From assembly GCF_026210795.1 (NCBI RefSeq), contig NC_089446.1, forward strand, positions 2,881,001-2,945,000: a DNA stretch of 64,000 nucleotides, written 5' to 3'. The notes beneath the pieces were generated by a model, which worked only from the letters and a program-made list of their open reading frames with translations, searched no databases and had not been told where the DNA came from. The stretch is from Rhizophagus irregularis (lineage: Eukaryota > Glomeromycota > Glomeromycetes > Glomerales > Glomeraceae). The translations under genes and the position numbers were made by a program. This document shows, piece after piece, positions 1 through 10,520 of the stretch. The number at the start of each line of letters is the position of its first letter. Within the stretch, counting starts at the first letter, position 1.

Positions 1-3000
1 TGTCTATATAAATGGATATACGAAAAATAAGAAATAAAAACGATATAAGAAATCAACAAAAGTTTATTATAAAAATTTTTACCTTGCCACATCCTGCCTC
101 TCCACATACGACTACAGGAATATTTGCTCTTGTTCTCAATAACATTAATGCCATTTTCAATAAATTATCAACTGATAAAGCATATTGTGGATAATCAATA
201 CGGTACATTGTTTTTCGTGCCAAACATTCTAACGTAGACAATAATTGCTCAGAAGACATGGTGCGGTAATCTAATAGTTTCCATTCTTTTTCAGTTTCAA
301 TATGTTGACTTTTTAGCAAATTTTGAACACTATCTGGAACCTTTGATTTGTCGCGATATAAAGAACAGATTGAATCAGGAGTTTGGGACATGAAAAATAC
401 TAAAAGGTGATTAGAATCATCCCATTGTGCTATATTTTTTAATTGTTCTATTTCGGCTTCGTCCGCAATTTCTTGTAATTGCGCAGATCTTGTTTGGATT
501 GATTTTGTAGCAAAATCCTTTGAAACATCAAACAATGTGTTAAATAATGTTGATCGAACAGTATTTTCTCTAATCATAAGGTTTAAATTATGAACTTCGA
601 AGAAAGAACTTGATGATAATCTAATTAATTGATCTGCAAGGACATTTATAAAAATATCCAAAAAGCGAAAGGATGAGATCCCGGCATCAATCCTTTTAAA
701 GAAATATTTATCCAAAAGTTGTTGACATAATTTATGGGTAAGTGGTACTCTAATAATGCCTTCATCACTATCATCATTATCAGTAGACGATTCTGATCTG
801 AAAAAAATATCTTTCCCATCAAGCTCTCCCATTTCGTAAAGGAGCAAATAATTACAAACAATTTGAATGGGACTATGTATTTCTTGGGATACTATCAATC
901 TATTAATGTTCCATTTCAGATGCGGCCTATCCAAACAGTTAATAAATGGAAGAGATTTAAGCAAACGTTGATCAAAACTAGAAGCTACTTCAATGAAAAC
1001 AGAAGAATCTGTAAGACTTGCGATATCTGAATTATTCGAAACAATTCCCAAAGTTAATAATTGAAATAAAAATATATTGACTTCTCCGGGGTTATCAGCA
1101 GATATAATGTTAATATGTAAACTATCAACATTTCGAATGTGAAAATCTTTAAGCTGTCTAACAAGTGAGTTATAATTTGCACCATCACTAATGAGAAAGC
1201 TCTTAGGAACCAAGTGCTTTCTATGATTTTCTTGTTTAATCCATTCTGTTTTTCCTTGTCCCGATAATTCTGAAGTAACACATACAACTTTTGGACATAA
1301 TTCTTGATAAATTGCTTTCATTGCTTTGTCACTGAGTCCTATAGTAGGATGAACATGTTCAGAAAATTGGTCCAAAATGTGGTGATTCATGCCAGTTTCA
1401 GAACAACATATCAATGCTAAATAGTACTCTTTTACTTTTGTAATGTATGTTCTAATATTGTTCACTAAATCATATTGTAATTCGAAATCTAGTAATTCTA
1501 AATTTGCAATGCAGAATAAATAATTTTTATATCCATTTTTTGACGCGAAAAAACATCGTTTGATAAAAATTGAGAGTTCTTCTGCTGTGGTTGATGATGT
1601 ACATATCAATAATTGCCAAGGTTCAGGGTAAAATCCATGATTAGCATAAAATGACATTATAATATTAGGAACTCTAGACTTATCACCACAAGCCGCGATA
1701 AATAATTCTCCACATTCCACTACGTCTGAAACCACACGTTCTCCATCTTTTATTGAACGCGGATTTTTTGGAATCTTTTCAAATATAGATTTTAATCTAT
1801 CACCAATTTCTTTTAAAATTTGATAATACTCGTCCTTTCTACAACCAAATCCTAGACTTTTTTGTTTATATGGTAATCTTGCTTTTCGATTAACAAATGA
1901 TACGAGCGTTTGACAAACTTTTGAATTATGAGTTTGCTTTCCAACTTTCGTGTAAAAATCATGAAATGCTAATATATGCCTTGACGGATAGAAAGTTAAA
2001 TAATAACAATCTTCTTGCGCTTTGTTTACAACATTTTCCCTATGAAAAGATATAATTAATATTAAAATTATTAATAACAACGTCCATTAATAAAAAAGAT
2101 AACGAATATGAAGAAGTATTTACCAAAGTTCCAATTCCTTTTTTAGTTTTTCTGATATCTGCCCTAATCTATTTGTACCTTTGGTTGATTCATTATATTT
2201 TCGATATCCAAAATGTCCTAATTGAGTTAATTTGTTTATTAGGTTAACTATATTTTGAGCAATATCAAATTGTGTTACAAACTCTTCCATTATGCTTTTG
2301 GTATCATCAATTTTCCCGTTTCCTGAATCATAAGAACCACCAGGCTTTGAAATTAAAAGTGCTCTGCCTCGTAAATCCTGTAGCGCATTCATATCGTAAT
2401 TACTTTCCGATTTAGAGGATTTAGAGTAATATTTCAATGTCAAAATACATTCATCTTCTTTTTCCTCTTTAATGAAATAATATGTACCGATATTTACAGC
2501 ATTTTGAATCTTTTCCTTTGTAACTTCACCTCTATTTGATATGGTTTTATACATATTTTGCAATGCCATACTATTGCTATTACATAATGTTAATTTACTC
2601 GCTAATGAAGGATTTTTATCAACAACCTCGTTTAAATCCTTCAAAAAATTATCCAAAGTTAGATCTGTTTTATTCATCAATGGAAGTAAACATTGTTTAA
2701 CTTGAATAAGTGAAGAAACTGTGTCTTCTTGAATCAATCTTGTATCCGAGTGTTCGTCAACACCATTAATTAAATTTTTCATGTCATGCTCTGCTATAGT
2801 TCTTAAGAATCCAATAAATTCTTCAGATAAAGATAATTCCTTGATAAGTGCCCAACTGTTACTGTTAAATCCGGAAAATTTTTTATCAAAAATTTCAAAT
2901 AATTTACTTAGTCTACCCAACTTTAAATCATCATTGAGATCTGCAAATCCAGTTTCAAGCCAGTCATCTTCAGTGCGTCCTACTTTGAAAATAATTAGAG

Positions 3001-6000
3001 CCATTGATAAATATTTTAAACGTTCCTTCCAATCTTTCACTTCGGAAAGATATCTTATTGTTCTCGTGAAACCTGGATCTCTTGTATCAATATTGTGGCC
3101 AAATCGTAACATTAATTTAAGTTCATCGTCGAAATTACGAACATTATACCAGAATGATGTTGCTTCAGAATATTCAAGATTTCTCCATCCTTCATATTGC
3201 TTACATATAGTAATATATTCCATTAGAACTTTTCCAATTAACGTCTCTGCTATAAATTTAACTTTTATATCTTCCTGATTAGTAAATTGTTTATTAAAAA
3301 TATTATGAAACGTTTGAGATTTAATGAATATATTTGTATTCTCTGCCATAGGTATAATATCTTTATGAAATCCCCAATGATCTGATGATAAAGCTTCTTC
3401 TAGTTGAATTTTATCCAAATTATTGCTTCGTTCTTTTAATTCATCAGTATAATTTTCTACATCACTGGTTTTTTGACAAAATGCTAAATAAAATTCATCA
3501 AGTTTACTCAATCTTTGTTCATAGTCACGACATTGTTTACGAACCTCTGCTAATTTCCCTTCAGTAATTATTTCATTACTAGGTTCCGCAGAATTTAAGT
3601 AATAGTGAAGGAAATCATCATTTTTTACATTTAAATCTTGAAGAAGACGAATATCAATAGAACCATCATTTATCATAGTAGCCAACTTGATAATGGCAGT
3701 TTTAGCCTCTTGCACATGTGGGTGAGAATGAAAATTTTCAACGTTCCCAGTTGCTCTCAAAATAATAGTCCAAAAATTAGCAGACTCGAATAAAGATAAG
3801 TGAAGCTGAGTGGAAAATTCTTCAAAATCAATACGTGAAGAGTTATCTTTCAAACGTGTCATTATGTGATTTAAAATTTCTTCACAAAGTCTAAATAAAT
3901 AAATACATAAATTATTTAAAGCACTTTAAAAAACAATAGTAATAATAAATAAACCTTACTTATTTGGAATATTTAAACCATTATTAGTACAACCGCAAAG
4001 AACTCGCATTTTCTTTAATAAAAATTCATCATGGTTTTGTACAGTTGAATTAATTTTTTCTTTAATAATTCTTTTAAATACAAGTACCGCTCTTGGGTCC
4101 ATATTTGCAACTTTAGTTGTAGCCCTAAAAATTAGAAATTCTGAAGAATGTCTAATACGATTGTATGTTATTTCCATCAATTCATTCATGATGGATTCTT
4201 CATTAATTATCGAGACATCTGATAAGTGCTGAAAGACCGTAGTTACATATGTTCCCTCATGAGACGCTGAACTAGATGATAAAGTTGACATTCGATCCAT
4301 TAGTCTTTTATACCATTGAACGCATATTTGAGAAATTTTATCATCCTTGGTGTCTTTGAACCCGGTAATCCAATTTTTTAACAATATTGGAAACTTTTCT
4401 AATAGCTTGTATTCTATTAGGTCTGAAATGGTTTCCAATACAGTAAGATAATCAACATTAGTCCATTGTAAGTGTGGAGAATTTACAAGAGTAAAAATAG
4501 CATCAGCACGAGGTCTTTCCCATAAAGAAAATTGTCCATTTGTTAGTAGTTGAATAGTTTTTTTTCTAAATGGTTCAGTGACAATCTTTCTAATATTTTC
4601 AGGAAGTTCTTTAAAACTTTTGTTTAATTCAACAGGGTCGTGCTTAGGTATAAGTCTTTCAACCTTTTCTACTAAATGTGGGCGAAGCTGATTGTCGACT
4701 CCTTCTGAGTGAATAATTAATGCCCAAATTCTTGAGAACATTTTCAAGTTGCAATGACTAATCAACCACTAAATTAATCATATTTTTTAAAAAAAAAGAT
4801 TAGTTAATTTAAACATAATAAAAAAAAAAGAAAAGAAAAGAGGCGTGTAAGAAAATATACCTTGACAACTTTCACATAGACATTTTCGTTACTTATTGCA
4901 TTAATATATGCGATAATACTATCCAAATTTTCAAAAAAATTTTCGATATAATTAACATCATAATTGAAAGATATAGAATCAATAAAACTATATTTAGGGT
5001 CAATATATTGTGCTACTGGAAAGATTCTGAGCCATTCAAAGGACCTACGATCAATATCGTGATGAATCAAAAGCCCAATTCCTTTTGATACAACACGCAA
5101 ATTTTCTGATGGAAATGTGTCATGTTGGATTTTACTAATAACTTCAAGTAAAGAACCAGGGTGAAAATTTCTTGGTAACTCGAATTTTCCAATAAAATTA
5201 GAATTAAAACTACATTGTCCTAAGAGGAAGCATAAAAAAAGCCGTTTGTGAACTGACTTTTCTTGTTTACGGCGATTAATAAATTCCAAATTGGTTACAG
5301 ATTTTGTTAATTCGCGATTATTTTTTAGAATCTTGTCATATTCTAATATTGCTTCTTTGAAGTTATTCTGATTTACAGAATTATAAATGGTTTCCAAGAA
5401 CATGTAATCGCTGATTCCTTGTTGTTGATCCCTATTGTTTTTCATCCAAATATCGAATTGATTTTTATACATTTCTAGCACACGGTCGTCTTTGTCGCTA
5501 ATCCCTTCATAGTGGAAGGATGAAGTATTTTTATTTTTTTTACCTCCTTTTTTATATATAGCATACTTATATTTAACAGCACGTTGAAACCTTTCAATCG
5601 GAATTTTAATAGGTTCTGAATACCAATACGTAGTATAACTTTGAAAACTCCGTTTAAATTGACGAAGTTTAACTTTGAATTCTTTCCATTCACCAAGCTC
5701 AGGTATATTACCCATTATAATTGGTTCTCCCATTCCAGAAATATTCGAAGGCAAATGCACATGAAATTTTATTTTAATGTGTGTATCATCTGGTTCTTCT
5801 TCATCAGTTCGTATAAGATTCTTGGCTGTATTAATAATAATGGATGAGAAAGTACTTGAACTGCTTTGTTGATCCTGAGATTGATTCTGAGTGATCGGTG
5901 GACTTTCTTCATTATTCTGTGCGGCTTGCTGTTTCTTCTTCAATTTCTTTCTTTGACTTTTAGACAGGTTAGCTTGAATTGGATCAGTTGCTTCTGTGGG

Positions 6001-7644
6001 TTCATTTAAGTTTGATTTTTCCTTCTCTGAATCTTCACGCTCATCCGTTTCATGAGTTGCTATAGATCCTTCATTGGTACTTTTACCTTTATCTTTATTT
6101 TTTTGCTTTTCGGATTTTCCAGGATTGTTATATGACTGATCATTTTCCCCAACAGCTGAAGAGGTGTCTCTACTGTTATCAATATTATTATCTTCATTAT
6201 TAGTTTCCGAAACATTTTCGGGAGATTGTTGAAATTTTGGCTTATTAGGATTTTCAGCCGATGATTCATCATTTAACTCAGTTGAAGAAGTATCTCTACT
6301 GTTATCAATATTATCATCTTCATTGTTAGTTTCCGAAACATTTTCGGGAGGTTGTTGAAATTTTGGCTTATTAGAATTTTCAGCCGATGATTCATCATTT
6401 TTCTCAGTTGAAGAGGTATCGCTACTGTTATCAATATTATCTTCATTATTAGTTTCCGAAACATTTTCGGGAGATTGTTGAAATTTTGGCTTTTTAGGAT
6501 TTTCAGCCGATGATTCATCATTTTTCTCAGTTGAAGAGGTATCGCTACTGTTATCAATATTATTATCTTCATTATTAGTTTCCGAAACATTTTCGGGAGG
6601 TTGTTGAAATTTTGGCTTATTAGAATTTTCAGCCGATGATTCATCATTTTTCTCAGTTGAAGAGGTATCGCTACTGTTATCAATATTATTATCTTCATTG
6701 TTAGTTTCCGAAACATTTTCAGGAGATTGTTGAAATTTTGGCTTTTTAGAATTTTCAGCCGATGATTCATCATTTTTCTCAGTTGAAGAGGTATCGCTAC
6801 TGTTATCAATATTATTATCTTCATTGTTAGTTTCCGAAACATTTTCAGGAGATTGTTGAAATTTTGGCTTTTTAGAATTTTCAGCCGATGATTCATCATT
6901 TAACTCAGTTGAAGAAGTATCTCTACTGTTATCAATATTATCATCTTCATTGTTAGTTTCCGAAACATTTTCGGGAGGTTGTTGAAATTTTGGCTTATTA
7001 GAATTTTCAGCCGATGATTCATCATTTTTCTCAGTTGAAGAGGTATCGCTACTGTTATCAATATTATTATCTTCATTGTTAGTTTCCGAAACATTTTCAA
7101 GAGATTGTTGAAATTTTGGCTTTTTAGAATTTTCAGCCGATGATTCATCATTTTTCTCAGTTGAAGAGGTATCGCTACTGTTATCAATATTATTATCTTC
7201 ATTGTTAGTAGTTTCCGAAACATTTTCAGGAGATTGTTGAAATTTTGGCTTTTTAGAATTTTCAGCCGATGATTCATCATTTAACTCAGTTGAAGAAGTA
7301 TCTCTACTGTTATCAATATTATTATCTTCATTGTTAGTTTCCGAAACAATTTCTTGAGGTTGTTGAAATTTTGGCTTTTTAGGATTTTCAGCCGATGATT
7401 CATCATTTTTCTCAGTTGAAGAGGTATCGCTACTGTTATCAATATTATCTTCATTATTATTCTCATTGTTAGGACCATTTTTTGAAGTTTTGTTATATGG
7501 CGCAGTAAAACTTTCATTTTTATTGTCTCCATCATTTATATTTTCGGGTGGATTATTATTAACCTTGGTTTCGGATTCTTCTTGCTTGTCTTTATCTTTA
7601 CTTTTCTTATCATCATCATTTTGTTTATTTTCTTGATTATCCAT
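1..7644 (-). CDS. RNF213/mysterin-like giant AAA+ E3 ligase, copy 1 (5' part, cut by window edge)
   Basis: Exons read from splice sites: 7644-4861, 4768-3960, 3890-2124, 2039-83, and the first codon of exon 5 at 3-1; the phases close, giving 2440 residues in the window. The start is set by homology to copy 2 (MDNQ against MNNQ); an upstream in-frame extension is judged untranslated. The protein begins with an acidic, Asn/Ser/Lys-rich disordered region. A tandem block of 42-residue repeats follows, then a CBM20-like starch-binding domain at about residues 610-725 (motifs GEPIIMGNIPELGEW, VKYKYAIYK, DDRVLEM). Long helical RNF213-type stalk sequence follows. The first AAA+ Walker A (CGEAGCGK) ends exactly at the exon 4 donor and its Thr is the exon 5 codon at the window edge. 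Vertebrate RNF213 is a ubiquitin ligase for proteins and bacterial lipopolysaccharide; the substrate here is unknown. No break is seen. Whether the 3' half is intact cannot be told from this window. Confidence 0.85.
6160..7475 (-). repeat. 126-bp coding minisatellite in exon 1 of RNF213-like copy 1
   Basis: About ten full units plus one partial unit of 126 bp (variants of 123 and 129 bp) encode a 42-residue repeat. Its core reads DNSSDTSSTEKNDESS, followed by KPKFQQ and ENVSET. Units differ at fixed positions (SSD/SRD, EKN/ELN, SKK/SNK, SPEN/PPEN). The variants recur in blocks of three (units 2-4 match units 5-7), so a 378-bp higher-order unit was also duplicated. Every length change is a multiple of three, so the frame is kept. 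Copy 2 lacks the block, so the expansion probably followed the segmental duplication. Confidence 0.95.
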
Positions 7645-8220
7645 CGTAATGGTTTTAAGAGAAAAAAAGTAAATAATAATATAAAAAAAAACCAAAAAAA
7701 TTTAAATATAATCTTTTTTAAAAAAAGTAAGGATAGGCCCGTTTATCCTACCCAAGAAAAAATGAAAGGAAACAAAAAAAAAATTTTTTTTTTTATTTAT
7801 TTATTTATTTTCTGGGGCATGTTTTATACCGGAAAAACTCGTATATTTTTTTTAGTCACATGATATAACTTTACAACCTATTTAGTTATGGTGTTAATCT
7901 ACCATCAATCAAAAGATAAGGCCGTAATTGTTTCTCAAAATGGTATCATTGAACTTTTACAGACTCAAAATTCGGGGTATTTTGTAACAAAAAGATTACT
8001 TTTTTACCATATTCGTGATACAGCATATATCTGATATGGTATTAAAAATAAGGCGATAGTTGATTTCAATAATATGTACCTCCAATACGGATACGTTGTA
8101 CGTGGGAACAAAGTAAATATACACTTAAATTTTACTCTTTTTATTCAATGTTTTTCACGTGAGTACAATGTGAAACGCAAAAAACCTTAATTATTTTTCT
8201 CGATTGAATGATTGTAAATG
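7645..8220 (-). promoter_or_regulatory. 5' flank of RNF213-like copy 1
   Basis: This non-coding, AT-rich stretch keeps short blocks in common with the flank of copy 2 (25514-26450). They are a ggatagg...cctaccca segment near 7730, tctggggcatgtttt near 7812, a ggaaaaac motif, a cacatga block, and a stretch near 8100-8170 ending in a cacgtg site. Conservation amid diverged sequence suggests promoter elements, but it may only reflect shared ancestry. Confidence 0.35.
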
Positions 8221-9040
8221 AGATGTGCTTTGAATTTATTCAAAATAATCAGGAAGTTTACAGAATTAGGATGATTTATCTACTGTAGAATTGTGTAGAA
8301 TTCCAGGAAATATACATGATTATTATCATTTCTAACAACCATGATGCGCAGCAAAATAATTCCCAAAAACGTTACACCAGTGTTGGCACTTGGCCGTTTG
8401 GCCGGGGTTGGCCATTTGGCCGTTTGGCCAGTTTGGCCGGCCAAACTGGCCAAAAAAATCTTTGGCCGCGGCCAAATGCCAATACAGCCTTAATAAAGTA
8501 TTAGTATTTTGTTATTTGGCCAAAATTTGGCCGGGGTTGGCCATTGGCCGTTTTGCCATTTTGGCCGGCCAAATCGGCCAAAAAAATTCTTGGCCGCGGC
8601 CAAATGCCAACACTGCGTTACACCACGTAAATTGTTATGTTTAACAATCAGTCTTTTGAATAACAACTTGTGCATTATTATAGGTAATATATTCTCTGTC
8701 AGATACAAAATAAATAGCTAGCAACCGCTTTTTCATCAAAATGTTCAGCATTTTGACAAGCAATTTTCTTGTAATCATAAACATCTTGTTTCTAAGTTCA
8801 TTCACCAATTCTGTTGTATGAGGAAACCAAGACCATTAGTATTTTGAAGTACGTTGACATGCAAATAACTATCTATACCTTTGTTTATTAGTCCGAGGAC
8901 TATATTTCTAATTTCTACGCAAAGAATGTCCCGTTGTCATATAGCACTGTGGCGATCGAAAGTGAAAAGATTCTGTGATTCTAAGCTCCTTTAATAGCTT
9001 AACGTAATTCTTAGCATCTTCTCCATTTTACCAAATAAAA
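8221..9040 (-). pseudogene. GH18 chitinase pseudogene (duplicate of 26451-28010)
   Basis: The segment aligns with the second exon of the intact chitinase. It starts with the same 3' end (gctttgaatttattcaaa) and continues through the regions equivalent to gttacaccacgtaaattg, ctttttcatcaaaatgttcag and cttagcatct. Large deletions, frameshifts and stops remove any usable frame, and the part encoding the catalytic motif is absent. A hAT-type MITE sits inside it at 8378-8615. It lies upstream of RNF213-like copy 1 just as the live chitinase lies upstream of copy 2. Confidence 0.88.
8378..8615. mobile_element. hAT-type MITE with GGCC-rich interior and 8-bp target duplication
   Basis: Terminal inverted repeats begin CAGTGTTGGCA at both ends. 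They are flanked by perfect 8-bp direct repeats CGTTACAC (8370-8377 and 8616-8623). The live chitinase shows the matching unoccupied site (cattacaccacgtaaa). The interior has two related arms, each rich in TTGGCC/GGCCAA with the palindromes ttggccggccaa and tggccgcggcca, so it is GC-rich amid AT-rich DNA. There is no transposase. TIR start and TSD length are those of the hAT superfamily. Confidence 0.9.
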
Positions 9041-9076
9041 GTTCAGTTTCCCAGAAGAATTATATATAATATTTAA

Positions 9077-9206
9077 GGGCTCTTTGCAATAGAAAGGGGG
9101 AAACTACCAGAAAATTTAAATTTATATTTATTTACTAAAAATGCTCCATTGTAATTTGTCCAGAATTAGCATTAACTAAAAAAAATTTTTTTTTAGCAAA
9201 GAGCCC
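9077..9206. mobile_element. Small MITE with GGGCTCTTTGC inverted repeats
   Basis: The left end gggctctttgcaa and the right end tagcaaagagccc form an 11-bp inverted repeat bounded by TAA and TTA. The interior is AT-rich and non-coding. The 3-bp flanks and GGGC start would suit a PIF/Harbinger-type element, but that superfamily call is inference. It lies between the chitinase and kinesin pseudogenes. Confidence 0.65.
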
Positions 9207-9290
9207 TTATTTATTTATTATTATTATATATATTGTTATATTTATTAATTAATTTTTAACACCGAAAAAATAAAATATAATATAATATTT

Positions 9291-9910
9291 AGGAACAATT
9301 ATTTCTTGTCACCGTTTCTACGTGCGTCTTTCTTGCATTTTGTCCAAAGACAAACTCGTTGATCGAATCAGCCAAAGGTGATACATTAAATAGCATGCAT
9401 CTTAATAGAAAAAGAATTAATACTCAAAAAGTCAATGAAATCAATCAATAGAATATAATAATAATACTTACCGAGCAAATGTACCCTGGTTAATGTGGTT
9501 CGATTAGTCCCTGATTTGTTGAATCACATTTCTATAACGAAGGACTAGTATATAATCGTCCGCACATGTCTTCAATAAATAAATAAAAATATATATATCC
9601 GTTTTCTGTCTCTGTAATTTGATCGCCGACAGAGCCATATTTTCAGAGCCTGCTAAATCGATTAGGCTAAGAGAACCTCGACTGCTTATTTCAAGTGGAT
9701 TTCTCTTCCTAAGTGAAGTATAAGTACATTATGACTTCTTGAAGAAACTATGATCCGAAGTTTTGCACGTTAAAAATTTCCATATCTTTCTTTTGGCTGA
9801 TATTGCCTAAAAGATTAAGAATAAAAATTATTTACATCTTTTGGCATTTTCAAAGATGTCTTCATCTCATACTATCTTGCATAAATCCTTGTCCTTGACA
9901 TGATCCTTAT
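9291..9910 (-). pseudogene. Kinesin-14 pseudogene fragment (duplicate of the 3' part of 28349-30659)
   Basis: The fragment aligns with the last exons of the intact kinesin: the C-terminal tail (ctacgtgcg, cttgcat), the switch II region (cagagcc...ctaggctaagagaacctcgactgct in two parts), and the beginning of the preceding exon up to cttgcataaatccttg. Frameshifts, an insertion near 9560-9610 and deletions destroy the frame. The P-loop half is missing because the duplication ends within the motor exon. It was therefore broken at birth and has since decayed. Confidence 0.87.
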
Positions 9911-9915
9911 TTTGT

Positions 9916-10520
9916 ATCATTAGTCTTAAAAATTAATAAACATTAGTTTTATCACAAAATTTTTATTTTAATGAAAGGTTTATTTTTTCCTTTTTTTTTA
10001 AAAAAAAAATTATGTATATAATATATCTTCTAAGTTTTGAGGTATTTTATATAAAAGTTTTATAACTTATTCAACTCTTGACAATAAATTCAATAAATTG
10101 AATAATATGCAAGAGTAGCGTTAAGATCTAAATATGGATTACTAGTCTAATAAACAAACAATATAATAAGGCTAGAATGAAAAATGTAAAACGATAAAAT
10201 ATTAATATAATGCGGAATCTCTAGAGCGCTTGAAATATCCATTTTCTTTTGGTTTTCATTTACCCATAAAGAATAGAAAAATTATTAAAGTACTTGCACA
10301 TAGTAAATTTTTTTTCAAGCTTTCAAACCATCATTTTTTCAATTCTGACCAGATCAATATACTACAATTATCTTGGATTTATTTTTATTTTATTAATTTA
10401 ATATCACAAAAATTTTTTCATATTTAAACAAAATTAAACGATTTGATGCTACTTAATTTCTAAATGTAAATAATTATAACTATAAAAATTCTAATTTATA
10501 ATAATAATGAAAGGATAAAA
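9916..10520. other. Spacer between the duplication edge and the 3' end of RNF213-like copy 2
   Basis: AT-rich, with homopolymer runs near 9985-10010. No coding signal, RNA gene or clear transposon end was recognised. The duplication junction lies at its right-hand (low-coordinate) end. The rest should be the 3' untranslated region and terminator of copy 2. Confidence 0.5.

Larger units (their letters stand above)
1..9915. repeat. Segmental duplication, downstream unit
   Basis: The stretch from position 1 to about 9915 aligns in the same orientation with about 19214-29135. It covers RNF213-like exons 1-4, their 5' flank, the chitinase locus and the 3' half of the kinesin locus. Exon 4 is nearly identical over long runs, while intergenic parts are more diverged. 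The right-hand breakpoint falls inside the kinesin motor exon, near the shared string cataaatccttg. The left-hand end lies outside the window. Confidence 0.9.

Noticed and set aside
2781-3567. Plus-strand frames opposite RNF213-like exon 3
   Set aside because: They are antisense shadows of a coding exon; similar shadows recur opposite copy 2 only because the exon is conserved.
6060-7535. Four long minus-strand open frames rich in MMNHRLKIL-type repeats
   Set aside because: They are a second frame of the 126-bp minisatellite. Because the unit is divisible by three, every frame without a stop stays open. The real frame is fixed by the CBM20 domain and by homology to copy 2.
8316-8721. Short Trp/Pro/Gly-rich open frames on both strands
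   Set aside because: They are translations of the GGCC-rich MITE, which has clear inverted ends and target duplications. No protein family is matched.
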